From positions 1 through 41,467 of the forward strand of contig JANQQU010000031.1 in assembly GCA_028284905.1 (NCBI GenBank): 41,467 bases of DNA, written 5' to 3'. Numbering within the stretch: the first letter of the stretch is position 1; every line of letters begins with the position of its first letter. Below, in pieces: positions 9,468 to 17,335 of this stretch. The notes beneath the pieces are model-generated. The model was not told the origin of the DNA and did not search any database. It worked only from the letters and a program-made list of their open reading frames with translations. A program made the position numbers and the translations under genes. The DNA is from Calditrichia bacterium (GTDB lineage Bacteria > Calditrichota > Calditrichia > RBG-13-44-9 > J075).

Positions 9468-9557
9468 GTCATCGCGATCCCGGATTGCCGGGAGAAGCGA
9501 TCCCTTCGTTGCATGCACCTTTTGAGATTGCTTCGGCAAAAAGCGCCTCGCAATGAC
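9468..9557. repeat. dispersed palindromic element (GTCATTGCGA type)
   Basis: A 90-bp element is bounded by GTCATCGCGA and its imperfect inverse TCGCAATGAC, with internal blocks GATCCC, GGATTGCCGGGA, GAAGCGATCCC and GATTGCTTCGGC. Elements of this composition occur in intergenic regions of many unrelated bacteria. It lies between the lut genes and the importer; the rest of 9374-9774 shows no gene. Confidence 0.7.
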
Positions 9558-9706
9558 AAAGTCGAAAGTATCACTTTTTTAACACTATCCAAATTTTTTA
9601 TGCATATCGGTATTTAGCCACAGATAGAGATTGATTTTCGCTGCTTTTAAATCGCGATTGAGATAGCAAAGCAAAAATTGCTGCATAGCCAGACAAATTA
9701 AGCTTT

Positions 9707-9734
9707 CCGGGGGAAAAACTCAAATTTCTCCCGG
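9707..9734 (-). terminator. possible stem-loop terminator after lutC
   Basis: A 10-bp stem (CCGGGGGAAA with TTTCTCCCGG, one G-T pair) has an 8-nt loop and lies 40 bp downstream of the lutC stop. No clear T-run follows on the minus strand, so termination is uncertain. Confidence 0.35.
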
Positions 9735-9774
9735 TAAATTTTTTTCCCGGAATAAAGTTGACAGTAAAAGGGAA

Positions 9775-10365
9775 TCAACATTCCTCTTCAGAGAGTAAAA
9801 CAGTGAGGCTTCTCGCGCCATGGGCGCCGATAATCAGAGATTGTTCGATGTCGGCGGTTTTCGAAGGTCCGGCAATAAAAACTCCGTAGCCGTTATCATC
9901 AATTTGTATTCGCTGATAGGCCTGATGCATATTCGCCACCAGCTGCTTTTCATGCAGTACAATCACCAGGTGCTGACAGATAAAAGGCGCAGCACGATGG
10001 ACCAAATCCGTTTCACGAAGCCAGATCGCTCCGTTTTCTGCTACGCCGAATTGCCCGGTGAGAATGGCAACGTCGACATCTGCCAGCTGATGCGGATCGT
10101 TAAAGTTCTTCAGCTCAAGTGCCTTCGGAAAGAAAGATGACCGGGAGACCGCAATTTGCTGAACATCGGAAAATTTTTCATGAATCGCCTTTGAAATTTC
10201 TACCCGGCCAGAAATTCGAATAACGGTTCCCTCGATCCCCTCGCTTACTTGCCGGAATTGTTGAAGCAAATCGGGATTGGGTGTATCAAAGACGGGAATC
10301 TCCGGCAGGGAACGCCGGGGAGGCTTGTGCTTGCCAATGGATTTCAGGATTTCTGCGCGGCTCAT
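9775..10365 (-). CDS. lutC: lactate utilization protein C (LUD domain)
   Basis: This 196-residue protein of the LutC/YkgG family has a single LUD domain, with VAILTGQFGVAENGAIW as its most recognisable block and a C-terminal GAHGARSLTVLL typical of the family. LutA, LutB and LutC together oxidise L-lactate to pyruvate through a cytoplasmic iron-sulfur complex. Its start overlaps the lutB stop by 4 nt (10362-10365), so the two are translationally coupled. In this locus the likely substrate source is L-lactate released from a 6-deoxysugar by the enzyme encoded at 15616-16488. Confidence 0.9.
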   Translation of the reverse strand: MSRAEILKSIGKHKPPRRSLPEIPVFDTPNPDLLQQFRQVSEGIEGTVIRISGRVEISKAIHEKFSDVQQIAVSRSSFFPKALELKNFNDPHQLADVDVAILTGQFGVAENGAIWLRETDLVHRAAPFICQHLVIVLHEKQLVANMHQAYQRIQIDDNGYGVFIAGPSKTADIEQSLIIGAHGARSLTVLLSEEEC

Positions 10366-11729
10366 TTTTTGCCCTCATTTTTATCATACCATTCCCGAAA
10401 ACTCTCGCGGGGCGCTACTGGTAATTCCCGACTGAGTCCCCAATGGTTCCAGCGATGATAGATTGCTTTCCGAGGCAGCATGCGTAAAAACAGACGTGCT
10501 GTTTTGCCTGCCAGGCGATATGCCTGGGGATGGCTGAATAGCCAGGCGGCGAATTGCATTAGGCGTTTTTTCCCGGGAGCGGCTGCCTGGCGGATTTCGC
10601 TATGCTGCCGCCAATGGTAGAGCTGTTGGTGGATGTCAATCTTAACTGGGCAAACGTCGTTACAGGAACCGCAAAGTGTCGAAGCAAAGGGTAAATCGGG
10701 ATGACCGCCGATGGGCATGCCGGGGGTAAGGATAGAACCGATAGGCCCGGGAATGACGCTGCCGTAACTATGTCCGCCGCTGCGGCGATAAACCGGGCAA
10801 GTATTCATGCAGGCACCACAGCGAATGCAACAGAGGGATTGCCGGAATTTTTCCTGTCCCAGCTGCTCCGAACGGCCATTATCCACAATGATAATGTGCA
10901 TTTCGCCTCCCGGCTTCGGGCGATGGTAGTGGGAGGTGTAAGTGGTCAGTAATTGTCCGGTAGCGCTACGAGCGAGCAGGCGCAGAAAAATACCAAGATG
11001 CTCGGCACGCGGCAATATTTTCTCGATACCCATGCTGTGGATCTGAAGCGGCGCCAGGTGGACGCCCATGTCGGCATTTCCTTCGTTGGTGCAGACGACC
11101 ACCCCACCGGTTTCGGCAATCGCAAAGTTAACCCCGGTAAGTGCTGCCTCTGCCCGGAGAAATTTCTCCCGCAGGTGTTGGCGGGCTGCTTCCGTCAGGT
11201 AGGCCGGATCGCTGTTCCCTTTTTCGGTGCCAATCGTTTGATGGAAGAGTTCGCCAATCTCCGCTTTTTTCTTGTGGATGGCCGGCATCACGATATGGCT
11301 GGGTGGTTCTTCGGCCAATTGCACAATACGCTCACCAAGGTCGGTATCGATAACTTCGATATCGTTCGCCAGTAAAAATTCATTTAAGCCGCATTCTTCG
11401 GTCAGCATCGATTTGCTCTTAACGAGGGAGCGGGCATGATGCTTTTGGAGGATGTTGAAGACGATTTCGTTATGCGTCTTTCCATCGCGGGCCCAATGAA
11501 CATGCACGCCGTTTTTTTGGGCATTCTTCTCAAAACTTATCAGGTATTGATCGAGATCGGATAAGACCTGCTGTTTGATTTCCGACGCGAGCGTGCGGAG
11601 TGTTTCCCATTCCGGAACGGCTTTCGCAACAGCGTCACGCTTTTCGCGCACGAACCATAATGAAGCGTCATGCCAGCCGGTACGCTGTTTGTCACGGAGA
11701 AATTTTTCGCTCGATTGAGAATGATTCAC
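10362..11729 (-). CDS. lutB: lactate utilization iron-sulfur protein B
   Basis: This is a 455-residue LutB/YkgF-type protein. Residues about 60-300 are a LUD domain (AIAETGGVVVCTNEGN). A ferredoxin-like region follows with two cysteine sets, CIRCGACMNTCPVY near residue 300 and CGSCNDVCPVKI near residue 355, which should bind two [4Fe-4S] clusters. The C-terminus is the LutB-specific basic region. It acts with LutA and LutC in NAD-independent L-lactate oxidation. It overlaps lutA by 4 nt (11726-11729) and lutC by 4 nt, a tight operon in the canonical A-B-C order. Confidence 0.93.
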   Translation of the reverse strand: MNHSQSSEKFLRDKQRTGWHDASLWFVREKRDAVAKAVPEWETLRTLASEIKQQVLSDLDQYLISFEKNAQKNGVHVHWARDGKTHNEIVFNILQKHHARSLVKSKSMLTEECGLNEFLLANDIEVIDTDLGERIVQLAEEPPSHIVMPAIHKKKAEIGELFHQTIGTEKGNSDPAYLTEAARQHLREKFLRAEAALTGVNFAIAETGGVVVCTNEGNADMGVHLAPLQIHSMGIEKILPRAEHLGIFLRLLARSATGQLLTTYTSHYHRPKPGGEMHIIIVDNGRSEQLGQEKFRQSLCCIRCGACMNTCPVYRRSGGHSYGSVIPGPIGSILTPGMPIGGHPDLPFASTLCGSCNDVCPVKIDIHQQLYHWRQHSEIRQAAAPGKKRLMQFAAWLFSHPQAYRLAGKTARLFLRMLPRKAIYHRWNHWGLSRELPVAPRESFREWYDKNEGKK

Positions 11730-12466
11730 GACGTTGCTCCGTTTAAAATTTCGGCAAAATGCATCACGCGGATGTTACTTTTTTGGCGACGGAGCAGTCC
11801 GTCCAGATGCATCAGGCAGGACATGTCCGTTGCGGTAATGACCGCTGCGCCATTTCGCTGATGGTCGGCAATGCGGTCTTCCCCGATCCGGGTAGACATC
11901 GCTGCCTGACTAACGGCAAAAGTACCGCCGAAACCGCAGCATTCATCAGGGCGATCAAGATCGACGAGTTGCAGTCCCTCGACCATCTCCAGCAGGCGGC
12001 GTGTTTTCGAATATTGCGCAACGACCTGCTCGGAAGAATTTCCCAAACGCAATCCCCGCAATCCATGGCAGCTTTGGTGTAACCCGACTTTTTCGGGAAA
12101 TTGCGCGTCGATTTTTTCCACTTTTAATACGTCCGTTAAAAATTCCGAAAGCTCGTAGATGTTTTTCTGAATCTGCTCGATACCAGCTTTGTTTGCCTCT
12201 CCATGAAAGTGATGTTTGACGTGAAAGACGCAACTGCCTGAAGGACCAACAATGTAATCATAACCGGAAAAACTTTCACAGAAGTTCCGGACAGTGGCAG
12301 CAGTATAATGTTCATATCCGGCATTGGCAATCGGCTGTCCGCAGCAGGTTTGCTCCCGGGGAAAATCCACTGTAATCTCGAGCTTCCGAAGCAGTTGCAG
12401 GGTCGCAATCGCCACCTGCGGATAGAACTGATCGATGTAGCAAGGAACGAAAAGCGCTACCTTCAT
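11726..12466 (-). CDS. lutA: lactate utilization protein A (CCG-domain iron-sulfur protein)
   Basis: This is a 246-residue protein with the two cysteine-rich CCG motifs of the LutA/YkgE and GlpC/HdrB family: CCGQPIANAGYEH near residue 42 and ECCGFGGTFAV near residue 175, plus HQSCHGLRGL near residue 130. It is the first gene of lutABC. No lactate permease (LldP type) and no lutR-type regulator is present in the window, which fits a role in using lactate generated inside the cell. The ribosome site before ATG 12466 is weak (AAGAAGAAA). Confidence 0.93.
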   Translation of the reverse strand: MKVALFVPCYIDQFYPQVAIATLQLLRKLEITVDFPREQTCCGQPIANAGYEHYTAATVRNFCESFSGYDYIVGPSGSCVFHVKHHFHGEANKAGIEQIQKNIYELSEFLTDVLKVEKIDAQFPEKVGLHQSCHGLRGLRLGNSSEQVVAQYSKTRRLLEMVEGLQLVDLDRPDECCGFGGTFAVSQAAMSTRIGEDRIADHQRNGAAVITATDMSCLMHLDGLLRRQKSNIRVMHFAEILNGATS

Positions 12467-12504
12467 AATGAGAGTTTCTTCTTTAATTAAGTAGTGATGA
12501 GATT

Positions 12505-12585
12505 CCCGCGAAACACACGAAACCTAAAACAGTAATAACTCTAATATCTAATTGAAATATTTGCGTATTTTGCGTGTTTCGCGGG
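12505..12585. repeat. inverted repeat, dispersed-element type
   Basis: CCCGCGAAACAC (12505-12516) and GTGTTTCGCGGG (12574-12585) are perfect 12-bp inverted arms around 57 bp of AT-rich DNA. This type of arm occurs as intergenic repeats in other bacteria. It sits just upstream of lutA in the divergent lutA/uxaA-like region and could also affect transcription. Confidence 0.55.
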
Positions 12586-12616
12586 CGATAAAATTCTACA
12601 CAAGTAATCTATTCTC

Positions 12617-12762
12617 TGGATAATTACGACTTATTGGATTAGGCCCGCTTCTCTTCTGATAATTTGGGTCAAACTAGACATAATGGTGTTCGGTATTACC
12701 CTTCTGGCACTGTCCACTTTTGTGCTATTGATTAGCAATTAGATCTATAAAGTGATTATCCA
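12617..12762. promoter_or_regulatory. possible operator pair between divergent operons
   Basis: TGGATAATTAC at 12617-12627 and GTGATTATCCA at 12752-12762 are inverted copies matching at 10 of 11 positions. They lie in the 409-bp gap (12467-12875) between the divergent lut and dehydratase operons, where a shared sugar-responsive regulator might bind. No regulator gene is adjacent, and I see no convincing -35/-10 pair. This is pattern evidence only. Confidence 0.25.
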
Positions 12763-12875
12763 ACCAATTTATTGTTGAAAATAAACCGCGACAGTATTAA
12801 ATAGGCAAGGGGAAACAGCGTTATCAGAAATTTAATTTCGTCCATTGCCCTTCAGAAAGGTGCTAGCAAAATAAT

Positions 12876-14534
12876 ATGACCGCGATTCGAGAAACCCTGA
12901 AAGTGCATCGTGATGATAATATTATCGTTGCATTAACCGATTTGGCAGCCGGTAAAACGGTCTTCAATGAGGGCACCCCTTATTTGTTGCGAACCGATAT
13001 TCCCGCCAAACATAAATTTGCTGCAAGAGATTTCTCCCCGGGAGATGCTGTCCTGATGTATGGCATTATCATCGGCCGGGCAGTGGAAACAATTGCCCGG
13101 GGGGAACGAATTACCACAGAAAATATTCGCCATGCAGCAGCAGATTATGCCGGCCGGGAAGGGCAGTATGAATGGCATCCACCGGATGTCTCCCGCTGGA
13201 AAAATAGTACATTCAACGGCTACCATCGCTCCGATGGCAAAGTTGGTACCGCCAATTATTGGTTAGTCATTCCCCTGGTTTTTTGCGAAAACCGCAATGT
13301 GGAAATTATGAAAAATGCCCTGGCGGAAATTCTTGGGTATGCAAAACATCGTCCCTATGAAACCTATGCCAATGAGTTAGCGGCTATGTATCGTGCCGGC
13401 AAATCTTACGACGAGATTCATGCGGCAGAGTTGACACTGGCAGGTGAAAGCAATCAGCGTAAACAACTTTTTCCAAACCTGGACGGCGTAAAGTTTTTAA
13501 CGCACGACAGCGGTTGTGGCCGCACCGAAGAAGACATTGCCAGCCTTTGCGGATTACTGGCGGGATACATCCTCAATCCGAATACCGCCGGTGCGACCAT
13601 CCTCAGCCTCGGCTGCCAGAAGGCGGAAATGAAGATGTTGCGGGAAGTGCTGGAAAATGCATCTCCCGGTTTCGATAAACCCATCCATTTTTTCGAGCAA
13701 CAAAAAAGCCGCTCCGAGCAGGAGATGCTGACCCGGGCGATTCGCGCCACTTTCCTGGGTATGATGCAGGCGAATGAACTGCGTCGGCAACCGGCAGCGT
13801 TATCGCAATTATCCATCGGAATGGAATGCGGAGGTTCGGATGGGTTCTCCGGCCTTTCCGCTAATCCGGCGATGGGCCATTGTGCGGATATCCTGACGGC
13901 GCTTGGCGGCACGGTATTGTTATCGGAATTCCCGGAATTATGTGGGGTAGAACAGGCGCTGATCAACCGGGCAGTGGATGAAGCCACCGCGGATAAATTT
14001 CGCCGGATTCAATCCGAATATGCTGCACGTGCCGCTGCCGTTGGTTCCGGATTTGAAAACAATCCTTCCCCGGGGAACATTCGTGATGGGCTGATAACCG
14101 ACGCGATGAAATCCGCTGGCGCTGCCAAAAAGGGGGGCACTTCCCCGGTTAGAGGTGTGCTGGATTATACTGAGCAACCAACCCGGAAAGGATTGCATCT
14201 GCTCTGCACGCCGGGCAATGATGTGGAGTCTACCACTGGTATGGCTGCTTCCGGCGCGAACCTGATGCTATTTTCCACCGGTTTGGGTACGCCGACCGGA
14301 AATCCGGTAACACCGATTATCAAAGTTGCGACGAATACGACCCTGGCAGCGCGCATGCCAGATATTATTGACTTTAATGCCGGTACGGTAATTACTGGTG
14401 AAAAGAGCATCGAGGAATGCGGTGAAGCGCTCTTCGAGCTGTGCTTGCGAGCGGCGAACGGAGAATATATCCCGAAAGCGGTGTTGCTAGGGCAGGATGA
14501 TTTTATTCCCTGGAAGCGAGGGGTTTCGTTGTAA
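12876..14534 (+). CDS. UxaA/GarD-family sugar-acid dehydratase (candidate L-fuconate dehydratase)
   Basis: This 552-residue protein belongs to the altronate/galactarate dehydratase family. Residues 1-90 form the SAF domain and the rest is the catalytic UxaA region. Family landmarks are FNGYHRSDGKVGTANYW, then THDSGCG near residue 210, MECGGSDGFSGLSANPA near residue 317, and GNDVESTTGMAASGANL near residue 447. These enzymes are iron-dependent and remove water from aldonates to give 2-keto-3-deoxyaldonates. Beside a fuconolactonase-like gene and a diketo-acid hydrolase the likely substrate is L-fuconate (or L-rhamnonate), replacing the enolase-superfamily dehydratase of known pathways. The specific substrate is inference. 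It begins the plus-strand catabolic operon. Confidence 0.88.
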   Translation: MTAIRETLKVHRDDNIIVALTDLAAGKTVFNEGTPYLLRTDIPAKHKFAARDFSPGDAVLMYGIIIGRAVETIARGERITTENIRHAAADYAGREGQYEWHPPDVSRWKNSTFNGYHRSDGKVGTANYWLVIPLVFCENRNVEIMKNALAEILGYAKHRPYETYANELAAMYRAGKSYDEIHAAELTLAGESNQRKQLFPNLDGVKFLTHDSGCGRTEEDIASLCGLLAGYILNPNTAGATILSLGCQKAEMKMLREVLENASPGFDKPIHFFEQQKSRSEQEMLTRAIRATFLGMMQANELRRQPAALSQLSIGMECGGSDGFSGLSANPAMGHCADILTALGGTVLLSEFPELCGVEQALINRAVDEATADKFRRIQSEYAARAAAVGSGFENNPSPGNIRDGLITDAMKSAGAAKKGGTSPVRGVLDYTEQPTRKGLHLLCTPGNDVESTTGMAASGANLMLFSTGLGTPTGNPVTPIIKVATNTTLAARMPDIIDFNAGTVITGEKSIEECGEALFELCLRAANGEYIPKAVLLGQDDFIPWKRGVSL

Positions 14535-14590
14535 ATGGGCAAACCCTAAATGGGCAAATGGGCAAACCCCAAAGGGGCAAGTGGGCAAGC
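14535..14590. repeat. short tandem array (ATGGGCA, 7/8-bp units)
   Basis: Units close to ATGGGCA, AACCCTA and AAGGGGCA repeat about seven times with 7- and 8-bp spacing. The array begins at the base after the dehydratase stop codon (14532-14534) and occupies the first half of the spacer before the next gene. Confidence 0.7.
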
Positions 14591-14655
14591 TATTGATCCT
14601 GCTTATTTGCTTTCAATCTTAAATGTAGAAATTTCACCTAAAAGTGAGGTGGGCT

Positions 14656-15432
14656 ATGTTTTCATTATCAAAGAAAGTTGCTGTTGTTACCGGAGGCGGC
14701 AGTGGTATTGGTCAGGCGATTTGCCAGCGATTTGCCGCTAGTGGTGCAATCGTTTACGTGCTTGATGTTAATCTAACCGCAGCCCGGGAAACTGCAGCTG
14801 CAATTACGGCTGATGGCTCGCAGGTCTTTACGGAAACTGTTGACGTTGCGATTCAGAAGGATGTCCGGGCAACTTTCCGGCATATCCACGAACAAGCTGG
14901 ACGAATCGATATTTTGATCAATAATGCCGGCATTGCGCATATCGGAAATGTTGAGGAGACAACAGAAAGCGACTTTGAAAGAATTTTTCAGGTGAATGTC
15001 AAGGGGATCTATAACTGTGCCCGGGAAGCGGTAAGCATTATGAAGCAGCAGGATGGCGGTGTGATTATTAATCTCGCCTCGATCGCCGGTAGCTTAGGCA
15101 TACCCGACCGTTTCGCCTATTCGATGAGTAAAGGCGCTGTGTTGAGCATGACCTACAGTCTTGCCCGCGATTATTTACAGGATAATATACGCTGCAACAG
15201 TATTTCCCCGGCGCGGGTGCACACCCCTTTTGTCGATGGATATCTGGCGAATAATTACCCGGACAAAATTGAGGAGATGTTTGCAACGCTTTCAAAAACC
15301 CAGCCGATTGGGCGAATGGGAAAACCGGCGGAAATCGCCGCGTTATGCCATTACCTCTGCTCGGATGAGGCCGCTTTTATCACTGGTACCGACTATCCGA
15401 TTGACGGCGGATTCATAAGATTGAATACTTAA
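14656..15432 (+). CDS. SDR oxidoreductase, candidate 2-keto-3-deoxy-L-fuconate dehydrogenase
   Basis: This is a 258-residue classical short-chain dehydrogenase/reductase with cofactor loop TGGGSGIG near residue 12, NNAG, catalytic Ser in NLASIAGS and YxxxK in YSMSKGA. A stretch near residue 190 (PARVHTPFVDGYL, then KTQPIGRMGKP) resembles SDRs found in 6-deoxysugar clusters of marine bacteria. It probably oxidises C4 of 2-keto-3-deoxy-L-fuconate with NAD(P)+ to the 2,4-diketo acid. The frame opens with GTG at 14644, but AGGTGG (14647-14652) lies just before ATG 14656, so the ATG is preferred. It lies between the dehydratase and the hydrolase that would use its product. Confidence 0.87.
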   Translation: MFSLSKKVAVVTGGGSGIGQAICQRFAASGAIVYVLDVNLTAARETAAAITADGSQVFTETVDVAIQKDVRATFRHIHEQAGRIDILINNAGIAHIGNVEETTESDFERIFQVNVKGIYNCAREAVSIMKQQDGGVIINLASIAGSLGIPDRFAYSMSKGAVLSMTYSLARDYLQDNIRCNSISPARVHTPFVDGYLANNYPDKIEEMFATLSKTQPIGRMGKPAEIAALCHYLCSDEAAFITGTDYPIDGGFIRLNT

Positions 15433-15487
15433 AACCGCCAGCATTAACACAGAGAATAATTAGTACAAATTTTTAGACCTGTTTCCT

Positions 15488-15566
15488 CGTTTCCAAAATC
15501 CTTTTGGGAACGCACTTATTTGCGAAACTCCTGTTTCGCAGTATTCCGCTGCCAGGGAATCCCTTG
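15488..15566. repeat. three tandem hairpins, REP-like element
   Basis: Three hairpins stand in a row: GTTTCCAAAA/TTTTGGGAAC (15489-15511), a perfect TGCGAAAC/GTTTCGCA stem (15521-15540) and CCAGGGA/TCCCTTGG (15551-15566). The first two match the style of the element at 41189-41241 (fold-back xCCCAAACT, then CGAAACTCTGTTTCG). It sits inside the catabolic operon, between the SDR and the hydrolase, and might tune mRNA stability. Confidence 0.7.
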
Positions 15567-15615
15567 GGGCGGGCAAAAGAATAACTTAATCGATGATTAA
15601 TAAATAGGAAAAATA

Positions 15616-16488
15616 ATGAAACTGATACGATGTGGAGAAGCAGGAAAAGAAAAACCGGGCGTTCAGCTCGCCGATGGACGGCGTTTGGATGTTAGCAGTG
15701 TGGTCGATGATTATAATGAAGATTTTTTTGCTGGAGGCAAGGAAAGCCTGGAAGAGTTACGGGAATGGGTAGAAAAATCCGCTGCGAGTGCGCCGGAAAT
15801 TTCCCCGGATGTTCGATTGGGTGCACCGCTTGTCCGCCCGGGAAAGATCATCTGCGTTGGCCTGAATTATCGCAAGCACGCCATCGAAAGTGGGATGGAT
15901 ATTCCCACGGAGCCAGTAATCTTTTTTAAGGCGGCATCCTCTTTATGTGGCCCTTTTGATGATCTGGTTATTCCGAAAGGCGGCGAGAAAACCGACTATG
16001 AAGTAGAGCTGGCGATTATTATTGGAAAGAGAGCGCATCATATCGAAGCAGCGAATGCTTATGAATATATTGCCGGCTACGCCTTGCATAACGACTACAG
16101 CGAACGCGCTTTTCAGCTGGAAATGGGCGGGCAATGGGTAAAGGGAAAAAGTTGTGATACCTTCGCGCCGCTGGGGCCATTTATAGCAACAGCAGACGAG
16201 ATTGTCGATCCGAATAATCTCGGCTTGTGGCTGAAGGTCAATGGGGAAACCCGCCAGAACAGTAGCACCAGCGATTTCATCTTCGATGTGCCGGAGGTCG
16301 TCAGCTATATTTCCCGCTTTATGACACTTTGTCCCGGTGACGTTATCTCCACCGGCACTCCTTCCGGGGTGGGATTAGGCTTCGATCCTCCGCGCTATCT
16401 CAAACCGGGTGACGTCGTCGAGCTCGGCATCGAAGGGCTGGGCACTTCCCGCCAAACAGCGTATGCCTATCCCGGGAGAAGTGAATGA
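15616..16488 (+). CDS. fumarylacetoacetate-hydrolase-family enzyme, candidate 2,4-diketo-3-deoxy-L-fuconate hydrolase
   Basis: This is a 290-residue protein of the FAH superfamily. The N-terminal 70 residues are the usual cap (RCGEAGKEKPGVQLADG). The catalytic part shows GLNYRKHA near residue 85, metal-binding acidic residues in DYEVELAIIIGK near residue 120 and NDYSER, and the C-terminal GDVISTGTPSGVGLG. In 6-deoxysugar pathways this family hydrolyses 2,4-diketo-3-deoxy-fuconate or -rhamnonate to pyruvate plus L-lactate, which explains the nearby lutABC. A GGAAAAATA-type site precedes the ATG. Its stop overlaps the next start by 4 nt (16485-16488). Confidence 0.9.
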   Translation: MKLIRCGEAGKEKPGVQLADGRRLDVSSVVDDYNEDFFAGGKESLEELREWVEKSAASAPEISPDVRLGAPLVRPGKIICVGLNYRKHAIESGMDIPTEPVIFFKAASSLCGPFDDLVIPKGGEKTDYEVELAIIIGKRAHHIEAANAYEYIAGYALHNDYSERAFQLEMGGQWVKGKSCDTFAPLGPFIATADEIVDPNNLGLWLKVNGETRQNSSTSDFIFDVPEVVSYISRFMTLCPGDVISTGTPSGVGLGFDPPRYLKPGDVVELGIEGLGTSRQTAYAYPGRSE

Positions 16489-17315
16489 AAATCGACAGTC
16501 ATCAGCATTTCTGGCACTATCATCCCGATACCCATGGCTGGATAGATGATGAGATGGCTGTACTGCGCCGCGATTACCTCCCGGATGAACTGCAGGGGGA
16601 ATTGAAACAGGCCGGTTATGATGGCTGCGTTGCCGTGCAGGCAGCACAGAGCGAAGCGGAAACGCGCTTCCTGCTGGATTTGGCGGCGAAGCATGAATTT
16701 ATTCGCGGCGTGGTTGGCTGGCTGGATCTAACCGTTGATAATGCCGAAGTGCCTCTGGCTGCTTTCGCGGAAGAAAAGAAGCTCAGCGGACTGCGTCATA
16801 TTGTGCAGGATGAAGTTGATGACAATTTTTTGCTGCAGGAAAATTTTATGGGCAATATTGCCCGTCTGGAAAAATTCGGCCTCACTTACGATATATTGAT
16901 CTACCCGAAACATTTAGCGGTAGCGCGGGAGTTTGTCGCGGCATTTCCCAACCAGAAGTTTGTGCTGGATCATTTGGCAAAACCATTTATTCGGGCGGGT
17001 GAAATGATGCCCTGGGCGGCAGAGATTAAGCTACTTGGCAAATTCCCGAATGTGCATTGCAAGTTTTCCGGGATGATTACGGAAGCGGATTGGCAGCACT
17101 GGCAGCCGGCAGACTTTGCCCCATACCTCGATACAGTATTGTCCGCTTTCGGACCGGAACGGTTGATGATCGGTTCCGATTGGCCGGTTTGCCGCCTGGC
17201 CGGCGAATACAGTGCGGTTATGTCGGTCGTGGAAGATTACATTCGCCGCTTAAGTGTGGCGGAGCAGGCAGCCATCCTTGGCGAGAATGCCCGGGATTTT
17301 TATGGATTGATTTAA
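16485..17315 (+). CDS. amidohydrolase family 2, L-fuconolactonase-like
   Basis: This 276-residue TIM-barrel amidohydrolase opens with DSHQHFW at residues 3-9 (metal- or substrate-binding His pair) and contains GVVGWLDLT, LDHLAKP near residue 165, HCKFSGM near residue 190 and GSDWPVC near residue 227, all hallmarks of the L-fuconolactonase and 2-pyrone-4,6-dicarboxylate lactonase branch. It should open L-fucono-1,5-lactone to L-fuconate in the cytoplasm. The ATGA overlap with the FAH-family gene shows translational coupling. Rhamnono-lactonases of other pathways are usually SMP-30 proteins, so this family favours fucose, or a related L-sugar, as substrate. Confidence 0.9.
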   Translation: MKIDSHQHFWHYHPDTHGWIDDEMAVLRRDYLPDELQGELKQAGYDGCVAVQAAQSEAETRFLLDLAAKHEFIRGVVGWLDLTVDNAEVPLAAFAEEKKLSGLRHIVQDEVDDNFLLQENFMGNIARLEKFGLTYDILIYPKHLAVAREFVAAFPNQKFVLDHLAKPFIRAGEMMPWAAEIKLLGKFPNVHCKFSGMITEADWQHWQPADFAPYLDTVLSAFGPERLMIGSDWPVCRLAGEYSAVMSVVEDYIRRLSVAEQAAILGENARDFYGLI

Positions 17316-17335
17316 ACCCTAGGGAAGAAGTAGTT

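Noticed and set aside
17057-17335. N-terminal extension of the second SDR
   Set aside because: It lies entirely within the lactonase gene in another frame, and the normal SDR fold begins at ATG 17336.
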